This document shows positions 54,337 through 63,115 of a stretch of DNA of 64,000 nucleotides, in pieces. The first letter of the stretch is position 1; every line of letters begins with the position of its first letter. The DNA lies in contig NZ_FQVJ01000010.1 of assembly GCF_900129125.1 (NCBI RefSeq), forward strand, positions 47,941 through 111,940. Reading direction: 5' to 3'. The translations under genes and the position numbers were made by a program. The notes beneath the pieces were generated by a model, which did no database searches, was not told the DNA's origin, and was given only the letters and a program-made list of their open reading frames with translations. Source of the DNA: Acidocella aminolytica 101 = DSM 11237. Its GTDB lineage: Bacteria > Pseudomonadota > Alphaproteobacteria > Acetobacterales > Acetobacteraceae.

Positions 54337-55362
54337 TCAGCGCAGCCGTGCCATGGCCAGCGCATCAGCATAGGCTCCATTGCGAAACACGTCCGCGCGC
54401 AGATATCCCTCGGTCTCGAAGCCGAGTGATTCATAGAGACGGATGGCGGGGTGGTTTTCCGCCAGCACGGCGAGGCTGACGCGGCTGAGTCCTAGCCAAT
54501 GATCGGCAAGGTCCAACGCGGCGTTGAGCAACGCGCGGCCGATCCCTTGGCCTTGATAAGCGTCGTGCACCATCATGGAGGTCAGGGTGGCGCTGTGTAA
54601 AGCGCGGCCCTGACCCTGCTGCAGCACGGCGAGGCCAGTGAGGGCCGTCCCGGAAAGGGCGGCAATGGCATGTTGCCCGGTGGCGGAAGCAAGACCGTGC
54701 ATGGCTGTTTCCGCCATGAACGGGATCGCGGTGGTGCCGTGGCGTATGCCGGGCAAGTTCATCAAACCGGCCAGGGCCGGGGCATCCTCCGGCTCCAGCG
54801 CGCGCAGGGTGAAAGGCTGCCGTGGCGCTTGCGGCGGGCGCGGCGGTGGGCTGGTGCGATCCACAACCAAGCCCGGGCGCAGCCGGGCCATGGCGAAATT
54901 ATCCGCCAGCACGCCGTCCTGCATGGCGAAATGGTGCTGGGTGACTTCAACCTCAAAACCCGCTGAGCGGTAAAGCGCAATGGCGGGTTCGTTATTGGTG
55001 AAGACGTCCAGCTCCAGCTTTTGCAGGTTCAACCAGTTATCCGCGAGGTCCAGCAATGCGGTGAGCAGGGCGCGGCCAATGCCCTGGCGGCGTGATTCTT
55101 CCGCCACCATCAGTCCCAGAGATGCCGCATAAGCCCGGCGGAGAGAAGATTCGCGGGTTAGGCTAGCCTCGCCCAGAATTGTTCCATCTGCCCCGCAGGC
55201 AACGAGGCTGGTGCGCAAGGACTGATTGGCCGCGAAGAAGTGTGCGGAGGCGTCCAGGCTCACGAACGGCAGCCCCATGGTGAAGCGCCGCACGCTGGGC
55301 TGGTTATAAATGCGGTTGATGGCCGGAATATCGGAGGGTCGGGTGGCACGGATGGTGGTCAT
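54337..55362 (-). CDS. Tandem two-domain GNAT acetyltransferase
   Basis: 341 residues made of two GNAT modules (~1-165 and ~185-341) with a Pro-rich linker. Both carry the acetyl-CoA motif: RRQGIGRALLTALLDLADNW and QGQGIGRALLNAALDLADHW, then LELDVFTNNEPAIALYRSAGFE and VSLAVLAENHPAIRLYESLGFE. The similarity shows an internal duplication. Substrate unknown. Its ATG overlaps the TGA of a 19-codon upstream ORF (ATGA). Confidence 0.85.
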   Translation of the reverse strand: MTTIRATRPSDIPAINRIYNQPSVRRFTMGLPFVSLDASAHFFAANQSLRTSLVACGADGTILGEASLTRESSLRRAYAASLGLMVAEESRRQGIGRALLTALLDLADNWLNLQKLELDVFTNNEPAIALYRSAGFEVEVTQHHFAMQDGVLADNFAMARLRPGLVVDRTSPPPRPPQAPRQPFTLRALEPEDAPALAGLMNLPGIRHGTTAIPFMAETAMHGLASATGQHAIAALSGTALTGLAVLQQGQGRALHSATLTSMMVHDAYQGQGIGRALLNAALDLADHWLGLSRVSLAVLAENHPAIRLYESLGFETEGYLRADVFRNGAYADALAMARLR

Positions 55363-55418
55363 GCTTGCGCCCGCGCCAGCGGCGTGCCGTCTAGGAAAGT
55401 TAAAACCAGGGAAAACAT
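55359..55418 (-). CDS. Small upstream ORF coupled to the tandem GNAT gene
   Basis: Encodes 19 residues (MFSLVLTFLDGTPLARAQA). A strong AAAGGAG site lies nine bases before the ATG, and the TGA overlaps the GNAT ATG. The GNAT gene has no other good ribosome site, so it probably depends on re-initiation after this peptide. Peptide function, if any, unknown. Confidence 0.5.
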   Translation of the reverse strand: MFSLVLTFLDGTPLARAQA

Positions 55419-55701
55419 GCGGGAAGGCTCCTTTGCGGGACGGCAGGCGGAGCGTTTTGCTTGAAAAACCCCGCCGGTTGGTTGCGGGCGGGGGAAGCTG
55501 GCGGCTTAGCCAGCCAGTTGCCCGAGCGCGCCCGCGCCGCCAATTTTAATGGCGGCTACGTTCATAAGGAGGGCGCGAAGGTGGATCATAGCGTAAAAAG
55601 CTAGTGAGAAATGCGTGGCTTGCCAAGCTCCTATTTTACACTGGCACTTGTTTCCCGTGCCGGGAGGCGTTTTGGTGCATACAAAGAGCGAAGGAGTGAA
55701 C
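55419..55701. other. Region between the tandem GNAT and SDR genes
   Basis: About 280 bases. On the minus strand it holds a short ORF ending in ALGQLAG (possible start at 55586) and, 40 bases after it, a terminator-like hairpin, then ~45 bases to the small ORF above. The SDR ribosome site (AAGGAG) and promoter are on the plus strand at its right end. Confidence 0.35.
55464..55493 (-). terminator. Terminator-like hairpin upstream of the tandem GNAT gene
   Basis: On the minus strand CCCCGCC pairs with GGCGGGG around an eleven-base loop and is followed by TTTTTC. It lies between the 27-codon ORF and the coupled uORF-GNAT pair; it could be an attenuator or the end of a short transcript. Confidence 0.6.
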
Positions 55702-56394
55702 ATGGCCCTGAAACCGCAGGTGAAACAGGCTTTGATTATCGGGGCGTCGCGCGGGCTTGGGCTGGGACTTATGAAGGAATACCTTCGTCGGGGCTGGAAT
55801 GTGACCGCCACGGTGCGTACGGCTGTCTCCGGCGCGGGGCTGGAAAATTATTTCGATCAGCTCACTATGGACACGCTGGATATCAATAATTCGCACATGG
55901 TGGAGGCGTTCCTGGCCCGGATGAAGGGGCGGGTATTCGATGTGATTGTGCTGAATGCCGGAATTTATGGCCCGCGCGAGAAAAAAGTGAGCGAGGCGAC
56001 GCAGGAGGAGGTCACCCATCTGATCCTCACCAACGCCATTGCCCCGGTGCGGCTGGCGGAACGGCTGGTGCCGTTACTGCGGCCTGAGATGGGGGTGCTG
56101 GCGTTCATGTCCTCCGTGCTGGGCAGTCTGGAGGTGAATGCCAACGATGCTAGCCCACTTTATGCCGCCAGCAAGGCGATGCTGAACCGGCTTACCCGTG
56201 CTTTTGCCGCGGAACATGAATATCTGACCATCGTGAATCTCCACCCTGGCTGGGTGAGAACCGATATGGGCGGCGAGAATGCGACGCTGGATGTGGAAAC
56301 CAGCGCGCGGGGCATGGCGGATGTTCTGGGGGCCCGCGCGGGGCAGGGCGGGCACGAGTTTTTGGACTATCGGGGTAAGATCATTCCCTGGTAG
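55702..56394 (+). CDS. Short-chain dehydrogenase/reductase
   Basis: Classical SDR fold: NAD(P) motif [23 protein letters not shown] where NNAG is usual, catalytic Ser in MSSVLGS, and Tyr-Lys in YAASKAML. Closest in style to the C-factor-like cell-signalling or general oxidoreductase group. 230 residues. The ATG was chosen because AAGGAG lies ~6 bases upstream; an in-frame start 87 bases earlier lacks similarity. Substrate unknown. Monocistronic, 47 bases before prfC. Confidence 0.86.
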   Translation: MALKPQVKQALIIGASRGLGLGLMKEYLRRGWNVTATVRTAVSGAGLENYFDQLTMDTLDINNSHMVEAFLARMKGRVFDVIVLNAGIYGPREKKVSEATQEEVTHLILTNAIAPVRLAERLVPLLRPEMGVLAFMSSVLGSLEVNANDASPLYAASKAMLNRLTRAFAAEHEYLTIVNLHPGWVRTDMGGENATLDVETSARGMADVLGARAGQGGHEFLDYRGKIIPW

Positions 56395-56441
56395 CGCGTT
56401 GCCAGGTTGGTTTCAGTGGAAAACCTTGCTAGATCGCCGCG

Positions 56442-58010
56442 ATGGATCAGGCCCTTCCCAAGAGCGAGAGCGTTACCGGCATTCCGCCGCGCCGTACCTT
56501 CGCGATTATTTCCCACCCAGATGCCGGTAAAACGACGCTGACCGAAAAGCTGCTGCTGTTCGGCGGTGCCATCCGCGAGGCGGGTATGGTGAAGGCGCGC
56601 CAGGACCGGCGCCAGACGCGCTCCGACTGGATGAAGATTGAACGGCAACGGGGTATTTCCGTAACCTCCTCGGTGATGACCTTTGAGTTCGGCGGCGCGG
56701 TGTTCAATTTGTTGGATACGCCAGGCCACGAAGATTTCTCTGAGGATACCTACCGTACCCTCACGGCCGTGGATTCCGCGGTGATGGTGATTGACGCGGC
56801 CAAAGGCATTGAGCTGCAGACCAAGAAGCTGTTTGAGGTCTGCCGCCTGCGCAATATTCCCATCACCACCTTCATCAATAAGATCGACCGTGAGGGGCAG
56901 AATGCCTTTGCCCTGCTGGACGAGATTGCCGACACGCTGGCGCTTGATATCTGCCCGATGGTCTGGCCGGTGGGTATGGGGGGGCTGTTCAAGGGCTGCT
57001 ACGATCTGCGTAACGACAAGCTGGTCTCCGCCAAGAAGCCGGGAGAGGAGAACGCACCGGGGGATTTCGCTATTCCCGCGGACCAGAAGGCGCAGCTCGA
57101 TGAGGATGTGGAACTTATCCGCGCAGCTTACCCGGAATTTGACCAGGAAGCTTATGGTGAAGGACATCTGACGCCGGTCTATTTCGGTTCCGCGTTGAAG
57201 GATTTTTCCGTGCGCGAGCTGCTGGAAGGGCTGGTGGCCAATGCGCCCCCGCCGCAGCCACGCGCGACCGACCAGCGTGAGGTGGCACCGGAGGAAAAGC
57301 CCGTCAGCGGCTTTGTATTCAAGGTGCAGGCCAATATGGACCCGCAGCACCGCGACCGCATTGCTTTTACCCGCATCTGTTCGGGGCGCTTTACGCGCGG
57401 CATGAAGCTGACCCATTCGCGCACCGGCAAGCCTATGGCGATTCAGGCGCCGATCTTTTTCTTTGCCCAGGATCGGTCCTTGGCGGAGGAGGCGTATCCA
57501 GGCGACATTATCGGTATTCCCAACCATGGCACGCTGCGGGTGGGGGATACGCTGACCGAGGGTGAGAAGCTGCGCTTTACGGGTATCCCGGACTTCGCGC
57601 CGGAAATTCTGCGCCGTGTGCGGCTGACGGACCCGATGAAGACCAAGCAGATGCGCAAGGCGCTGGAGGACCTGGCCGAGGAGGGCGTGACCCAAGTGTT
57701 CCGCCCGATGACCGGGGCGGATTGGATTGTCGGCGTGGTGGGGATGCTCCAGCTTGATGTTCTGGGCAGCCGGATTGAGCAGGAATATAACGTGCCGATC
57801 GGCTTTGACCCGGCGCCCTTCGACACTGCCCGCTGGATCTTCTCAGAGGACACCGCCCGGCTGAAATTCTTTATCGAAGTGAATAAGAGCGCCATGAGCG
57901 AGGACCGCGACGGTGCGCCGGTCTATCTCGTTCGTAATGCTTGGGAGTTGAACCGGATGACGGAGAATTTCCCTGAGATCACTTTCTCTGCCACGCGTGA
58001 GAGGCTGTAA
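56442..58010 (+). CDS. prfC: Peptide chain release factor 3
   Basis: Translational GTPase that recycles release factors 1 and 2. GTPase motifs: SHPDAGKTTLTEKLL (G1), RGISVTSSVM (G2), DTPGHEDFSEDTYRTL (G3), TFINKIDREG (G4). Domains II and III follow (LTHSRTGKPMAIQAPIFFFAQDR). 522 residues, full length. Confidence 0.95.
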   Translation: MDQALPKSESVTGIPPRRTFAIISHPDAGKTTLTEKLLLFGGAIREAGMVKARQDRRQTRSDWMKIERQRGISVTSSVMTFEFGGAVFNLLDTPGHEDFSEDTYRTLTAVDSAVMVIDAAKGIELQTKKLFEVCRLRNIPITTFINKIDREGQNAFALLDEIADTLALDICPMVWPVGMGGLFKGCYDLRNDKLVSAKKPGEENAPGDFAIPADQKAQLDEDVELIRAAYPEFDQEAYGEGHLTPVYFGSALKDFSVRELLEGLVANAPPPQPRATDQREVAPEEKPVSGFVFKVQANMDPQHRDRIAFTRICSGRFTRGMKLTHSRTGKPMAIQAPIFFFAQDRSLAEEAYPGDIIGIPNHGTLRVGDTLTEGEKLRFTGIPDFAPEILRRVRLTDPMKTKQMRKALEDLAEEGVTQVFRPMTGADWIVGVVGMLQLDVLGSRIEQEYNVPIGFDPAPFDTARWIFSEDTARLKFFIEVNKSAMSEDRDGAPVYLVRNAWELNRMTENFPEITFSATRERL

Positions 58011-58037
58011 GGCGACCAGAAACCGTTGGGGAATTGC

Positions 58038-59090
58038 CTATTGGGGCAGGCCGTGTGGTCTGAACCGGCCTTCATGCGCGGAATCCCCTAATATGTCCTG
58101 GATGTAGATTTCCTGCACCATAACGATGATGGTCGCGGTGAGGGGGGTGGCGATCAGAACGCCGAAAAATCCGTAAAGCTCACCTAGAAACACCATCGAT
58201 AAAACAGTGAGGGCGGGGGGCAGGTTCACGGCTTTGCGCATCACGATGGGGGAGACGACATAGCCTTCTATCAGATGGCAGGCCGTGTAGAGCAAAATCA
58301 CCCAGAGGATCGCGGTTGGCCCGACTGTGGCTGCAACGATAATACCGGGAATACCAGCCAGGATGGCGCCGAGATAAGGGATGAAGGTGAGGGCGCCCGC
58401 CAGCACGCCCAAGGCGACAGGCATGGGAATATGCAGCAGCATCAGTCCCGCCGTGGCGAGAATGCCGACCACGCTCATATCGATCAGTTGCCCGAGCATC
58501 CAGTGGCGCAGCGTTTCACCCAGCGTTCGCATGATCTCCCGCCCGCGTGGGCGGTAGGGCGCGGGCATCAGGCGTATAAAGCCTTTGATGTAGAGTTGCG
58601 GTGAAACCGCGAGATAAAGGGCCGTGACAATCAGCAGGAGAATATTACCCGCCGTGCCGAAGGTGAAGCTGAGCAGGCGGGGGGCAAATGGTCCCAGCAC
58701 CAAAAAGGGGCCTGATGAGCTGTAAGAATGGGCCAGGATCCGGCCAAGTATGGTGTGGGCGTATTGTTTCTGTAAGGCGTGAAAGTCCGCGGAAAGCTGA
58801 CTGATGAGCTGCTGCCCCTCCGTGACGAAGCGCGGGCCGACAAGCCAACCGAACAGCGCCACGCCGCCGATAAAAACCAGAAATACCAGAGCCAAACAGA
58901 GGCGCCGAGGCAGGTTGGTGACGCGGGCAAAGGATTGCGAAGCGCCATCCAGCAGGACAGCGAGCAGGATGGAGGTGAAGATCAGCAGCGCCATACCGGA
59001 CAGCAACCACAAAACCAGTCCGGCTATGGTCAGCATGACGATGAGGCGCAGCAGGCTCGCGGTGGAGCGTACGAGATGGGGGCGGCTCAT
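58038..59090 (-). CDS. AI-2E family transporter
   Basis: 350-residue membrane protein of about eight helices of the AI-2 exporter superfamily, which exports autoinducer-2 or, in other members, small ions. Segment GVLAGALTFIPYLGAILAGIPGIIVAATVG is the conserved core loop; ALTVLSMVFLGELYGFFGVLIATPLTA is the family end. Last gene of the pqi operon: its start overlaps the pqiC stop by four bases. Confidence 0.86.
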   Translation of the reverse strand: MSRPHLVRSTASLLRLIVMLTIAGLVLWLLSGMALLIFTSILLAVLLDGASQSFARVTNLPRRLCLALVFLVFIGGVALFGWLVGPRFVTEGQQLISQLSADFHALQKQYAHTILGRILAHSYSSSGPFLVLGPFAPRLLSFTFGTAGNILLLIVTALYLAVSPQLYIKGFIRLMPAPYRPRGREIMRTLGETLRHWMLGQLIDMSVVGILATAGLMLLHIPMPVALGVLAGALTFIPYLGAILAGIPGIIVAATVGPTAILWVILLYTACHLIEGYVVSPIVMRKAVNLPPALTVLSMVFLGELYGFFGVLIATPLTATIIVMVQEIYIQDILGDSAHEGRFRPHGLPQ

Positions 59091-59653
59091 AGCTGTTCGG
59101 CGATCCGTGTCGACAAGGTGGCCAGCGCCAGGCTCATTGTGTGTGCGGCGTCAGCGGGGGTGGGGCCGCCTTGCTGGGTGAATTGGATGTGTCCTTGATA
59201 CAGGCTTTGCCCGCTGGGAGACTGGACAGACCAGTCCGCTTGCAGCCGGACCGCGCCGGACGGCGTTGGCATGAAATACTGAATGTTAACCAGAACCTGC
59301 TGCGCGCCGCCCGGAGGTACCGGGTCACCCGGCATGAGCACATTGGCGTTGGGCAGCCGGGTTGAAAGGTCTTGTGCCAGCGTAAGCTGGATCATGCCGC
59401 TGAGCGGCGCTGCCCAGGCGGTGTTTCCGGCCACATGCAGGGTGGAGGGGCCGGTTTGTATGATGAAATGCTGCCGGTCGATAGCCGGTGGAATATTGGG
59501 ATGCGATACCGCGATGGGGTGTTGCGGGGTGGTTGGCCATGTTTGTGCAGGCGCTACGGTGGAGAGGGTGAGGTAGGTTGTGGGAGACCCAGCACAGGCG
59601 CTTAGCGTCAGTATGGCGCATAGCAGCAGTGGCAGGCGATGTGTAAGCTTCAT
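59087..59653 (-). CDS. pqiC: PqiC-like outer-membrane lipoprotein
   Basis: Lipoprotein partner of PqiB in the intermembrane lipid-transport system. Lipobox LSAC at ~19 (MKLTHRLPLLLCAILTLSAC), then the ABC-type transport auxiliary (DUF330) domain: YLTLSTVAP, IAVSHPNIPPAIDRQHFIIQTG, LSTRLPNANVLMPG. The ATG two bases after the pqiB stop is preferred; a TTG two codons upstream overlaps pqiB. 188 residues. Confidence 0.87.
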   Translation of the reverse strand: MKLTHRLPLLLCAILTLSACAGSPTTYLTLSTVAPAQTWPTTPQHPIAVSHPNIPPAIDRQHFIIQTGPSTLHVAGNTAWAAPLSGMIQLTLAQDLSTRLPNANVLMPGDPVPPGGAQQVLVNIQYFMPTPSGAVRLQADWSVQSPSGQSLYQGHIQFTQQGGPTPADAAHTMSLALATLSTRIAEQL

Positions 59654-59655
59654 TA

Positions 59656-61353
59656 TCAATTCTCCCGCCCGGCGAGCAGCGCGTTGGGATGGCTGTTCAG
59701 AAAATCGGTCAGGGCGCGCAGGGATTTCGCGGCCTCGCTGATTTCGTACAACGCATGTGCGAGGCCAGTGGACTCAGGCCCCGCATTCACCGGCCCGTTG
59801 GCGCTGGCCAAGCCTTGCAGGGACGCCAAAGCGGCCTCAGCTTCAGCCGTGGTACGCTTGACATCGTGCAATATGGTCGGGAGCTGGGCTTTGGTCTGCT
59901 GAGTTATGTCGTTGATGTGAGCTACGGTTTCGTCCAGCCGTTGCAGGGTTTGTCTGGTTTGCGGCGTCGTGGAGAGATGGGCGAGTTGCGCGCTGACCTG
60001 TTGGACGTTTCCGGCGATCTGTGACAGCGGCAAAGCGTCTAGCTGGGCCAGGATGGCATTGATGCGGGTGATGGCCGTGCTGACCCCGCCGCTGCCGGGC
60101 ATGGAGGGGATGAGCGGCGGAGTGCCGGGCTGCAAGGTGGCCGTAGGGGCGTTGGGCACCAGAGACAGCTTGATCATCTTGCCGCCTACGACCGGCATGC
60201 CACGGCCAAGTTGCGCACGCAGCCCTTGCTTGATTAGGGTTGAGAGCATGGCGTCCATTTGCGGGCGCGGGGTTTGCAAATCCCAGCCTGTGCCCGCGCG
60301 GCCGATCAATTCAGGTTCCAGCATGAGGGTCACGTCGGTTTCCAGGCGTTGCTTGGATGGGTCGAACCGGACGTTGACATGGGTGACGCTGCCTACCGCC
60401 GCGCCTTCAAGCTGTACTGGCGCCCGTGCCGCCAAGCCATGCGGCCCGCCGGGGAAGACAACGCGATAGGCTACCGCGCCTTCGCCTGGGGCGTCGAGCG
60501 CTGTCTGGCGGCTGCTGTAAAGGGGGAACTGAGCGCCGTCTTTTACGCCGCGACTGGGAACACCGTCCGGCGTTGTGAAGGCGATTGCCCCCGATAGCAG
60601 GGCGGGCACAGAGGCGAACTGCACCGCCGCGCCGCTGCCGCTTGGGGTGAGTTGAATGGCGCCCTCACCCCAGAACCTCGTGCTGCTGGTGATGAGATGC
60701 GCCCATTTTTGCTGGATGAAGGCACCGATCTCAAAATGTGAGCCGTTGGGCGCGAGGATGATGGAACTGACTTCGCCCACCTTGAAACCGTTATAGTTGA
60801 TGGGCGACCCGGTGGAGAGATGCTCCAGCTTGCGGGTGGAGAGGATGAGATGTTCACCAGGCGGGGTGAAAGCCGGTACGGGCGGTGAGGCCATGCCGGT
60901 GGCGTGGCGGACAATCGGGCCATTCTGCGGGGCAATGGCAATAACGGGGCCGGAAATAAGATCCTTGATCTCTGACAGATTGGTGATGCTGAGATTGGTG
61001 CCCGCGATCCAATATTCGGTGCCTTTGCCGAGATGACCCTCCATCTCTTTCACGAAGCGGATTTTGACGGATAGCTGGTTCAGAGATTTAGAGAGCTTGA
61101 TGGCCTCGACATGGCCTACGGTGAAGCCTTTATATTTTACCGGCGTGGAGCCCGCGCCGAGCCCGCCCGTGACGGGAAAGGTTACGGTGACTGATGGCCC
61201 GCTGCTGAGCAATGCGCCGATCCCCAGCCAGAGAATGATGATAAGCGCCGCAACCGGCAGTGCCCAGATTAGTCCTGGCCAGCGGGAGGGGCGAAAGACG
61301 GCTTCCTCCAACGGCAGATTGTCGTCAGGTGGCTGGGTGTTGCCGCTTGGCAC
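59656..61353 (-). CDS. pqiB: PqiB, MCE-domain intermembrane transport protein
   Basis: Periplasm-spanning protein that forms a hexameric tunnel for lipids. One N-terminal membrane helix (LIWALPVAALIIILWLGIGALL), then three MCE/MlaD domains (starting near VTVTFPVTGGLGAGSTPVKYKGFTVGHVEAI, near HLSTGSPINYNGFKVGEVSSI, and near PVQLEGAAVGSVTHVNVRF), and a C-terminal helical coiled region. 565 residues. GTG start, adjacent to the pqiA stop. Confidence 0.9.
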   Translation of the reverse strand: MPSGNTQPPDDNLPLEEAVFRPSRWPGLIWALPVAALIIILWLGIGALLSSGPSVTVTFPVTGGLGAGSTPVKYKGFTVGHVEAIKLSKSLNQLSVKIRFVKEMEGHLGKGTEYWIAGTNLSITNLSEIKDLISGPVIAIAPQNGPIVRHATGMASPPVPAFTPPGEHLILSTRKLEHLSTGSPINYNGFKVGEVSSIILAPNGSHFEIGAFIQQKWAHLITSSTRFWGEGAIQLTPSGSGAAVQFASVPALLSGAIAFTTPDGVPSRGVKDGAQFPLYSSRQTALDAPGEGAVAYRVVFPGGPHGLAARAPVQLEGAAVGSVTHVNVRFDPSKQRLETDVTLMLEPELIGRAGTGWDLQTPRPQMDAMLSTLIKQGLRAQLGRGMPVVGGKMIKLSLVPNAPTATLQPGTPPLIPSMPGSGGVSTAITRINAILAQLDALPLSQIAGNVQQVSAQLAHLSTTPQTRQTLQRLDETVAHINDITQQTKAQLPTILHDVKRTTAEAEAALASLQGLASANGPVNAGPESTGLAHALYEISEAAKSLRALTDFLNSHPNALLAGREN

Positions 61354-62601
61354 TTATAACGCCCTCCTGTTGTGAAGAGTGCCCGCCAGCCACAAGGCGC
61401 GGGGGTCGAACACCGTGCTGGCAAACATGGTCAGCACCACAACAGCCAGAAACGCTGGCATCGCGCGACCAACGACAGTACTCAATAATCCCGGCAGATG
61501 CATGAGCGGTAGAAAGACTGACACGGTGAAAACGTCGATATGCGACCAGCGCCCGATGACGTCGATTAGCCGGTAAAGCCGGGTTTTCAGCCGCAGCCGG
61601 GAGGCGGAGTGGCGATGGATGGAAATGCCGAACCAGGCGAAGGCGAACAGCTTCAGAAACGGGATAAGAACGCTGGCGAAAAAAATTAGCCCCGCGAAAA
61701 ACCAGAGATGCGCCTGCGCCAGTTTCACCACGCCGGTCATGATAGAATAGCCGTGTGGCGTGGAAAGCTGGTCACTATATTCCATGGGATATAAATACGC
61801 GACCGGATAGAAAATGAAGGCGGCGATGGTGAGTGCCATGGCGCGCATGGTGGAAAACGGGCGGCAGTGCCAGATACGTGCGCCGCAGCGCGGGCAGGGA
61901 CAGCCTTCCTGGCTAGTGGGAACAGGAAAATCACAAACGGTGCAGCCGATCATGTCGGTGCTGGCATGGGTAACGTGCGGCCCCATGGCGCGCCATAATT
62001 CCCGGCGCTCCAGCGAGGCGCGGGTAATGAGAGTGAGTAAGGCAGTGGCGATAACGCAATAGCCGCCAGCCTTGATATGAATTGGCAAAAAGGGGGCGAC
62101 GCGCGCGTAACCAACCATGCCGCCGATGAGAAATACATCCAGCATCGCCCATTCATCGAGACGTTCGGCCCGGCGGAAGATATGGCCGAGCCAAGCGGGG
62201 CGGTACCCAAGACGTAGGGCGCCGAGCACGAAACTCAACAGACCGAAACGCAGAAAAGGCAGTAGAATAATCTCCAGCCCGATCACGATGGCCAGCAAGG
62301 GCCAATGCTGCAGCCAAATGCCAATAACACCGGAAACAATCAGGCTGCGATTGGTGACGCCGATAACGTCAACCTGCAATATCGGCAGGAAATTGGCTGG
62401 AAAAAGAAGAAGAAATGTGGTGACGGCGCAAATGAGCGCTGTGTCGAGATCGCGGCCGTTCATGCGCTCCAGCGTGAGGCCGCAGCGTTCGCAAATGAAA
62501 TTGCCGTTATTTTTTACGCTGGGGACGGCCTGAACCAGCCCGCAATGCGGACAGCCGACAATTTCACGCAGCTTGTGCATGGGCCCCACGGACTTTGACA
62601 T
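61354..62601 (-). CDS. pqiA: PqiA-family inner-membrane protein
   Basis: Inner-membrane component of the Pqi system. Two PqiA repeats, each with a zinc-ribbon-like start (CPHCGLVQAV with CERCG, and CTVCDFPV with CPRCG) followed by four helices. 415 residues, full length. First gene of pqiA-pqiB-pqiC-AI-2E, all packed with zero to four bases of overlap or gap, so a single transcript is very likely. Confidence 0.9.
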   Translation of the reverse strand: MSKSVGPMHKLREIVGCPHCGLVQAVPSVKNNGNFICERCGLTLERMNGRDLDTALICAVTTFLLLFPANFLPILQVDVIGVTNRSLIVSGVIGIWLQHWPLLAIVIGLEIILLPFLRFGLLSFVLGALRLGYRPAWLGHIFRRAERLDEWAMLDVFLIGGMVGYARVAPFLPIHIKAGGYCVIATALLTLITRASLERRELWRAMGPHVTHASTDMIGCTVCDFPVPTSQEGCPCPRCGARIWHCRPFSTMRAMALTIAAFIFYPVAYLYPMEYSDQLSTPHGYSIMTGVVKLAQAHLWFFAGLIFFASVLIPFLKLFAFAWFGISIHRHSASRLRLKTRLYRLIDVIGRWSHIDVFTVSVFLPLMHLPGLLSTVVGRAMPAFLAVVVLTMFASTVFDPRALWLAGTLHNRRAL

Positions 62602-62747
62602 AAACGCGCAAATTCACCCGCGGAGAGACCTGCAAAATAATCGGGAGGTTCTCTTGCATATGCTCGATCCCCGTAAAATAATCATGAACTTTGGCCGTGG
62701 GCTTCAAACTCCTCCAGCAATTTCATGTGATTTCAGGGGATCGAACC
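62602..62747. other. Upstream region of pqiA
   Basis: ~146 bases between the pqiA start and the next possible gene. It should carry the pqi operon promoter on the minus strand. No other feature seen. Confidence 0.3.
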
Positions 62748-63034
62748 ATGGATTCCGATATTGGTCAAATTTTATGTCATGATGAGCCGCTCATAAATGA
62801 GGTGACTGGAGATTTTAGCGGAAAAATCAATGCCGATACAATCCTTGGTTTTTTCGAGGGTTTTCAGGGGATCCTGCGAGGCTCCAAGGACAAAATAGGC
62901 TTATTCAATGTTTTCACTATGATCGAAACAACTGGTGTGAAATCCAGGAGGTCATTTTCTGGAACTATAAACATGCTGGATTTGACGTATTGATTGAAAG
63001 AGAGAGATTTTTCGTAAACTTGGCGCATGGCTAA
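62748..63034 (+). pseudogene. Possible frameshifted small gene of unknown function
   Basis: An ATG gives MDSDIGQILCHDEPLINEV..., about 56 protein-like residues to GLFNVF. The open frame then continues with an odd tail, whereas a second frame from the same place reads HYDRNNWCEIQEVIFWNYKH, FDVLIERERFFVNLAHG and a stop at 63034, which looks more like protein. A one-base shift at the TTTT near 62916 would join them. The region is AT-rich compared with neighbours. No homolog recognised; it may be a decayed accessory gene next to the insertion elements. Confidence 0.35.
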
Positions 63035-63115
63035 TAGTAGGCTAAAAATTTTCAGGTTGAAGATTTGGTTGATATTCACCGGATGTTTCGGCGAACATTA
63101 TTATAATCGTTTCAT

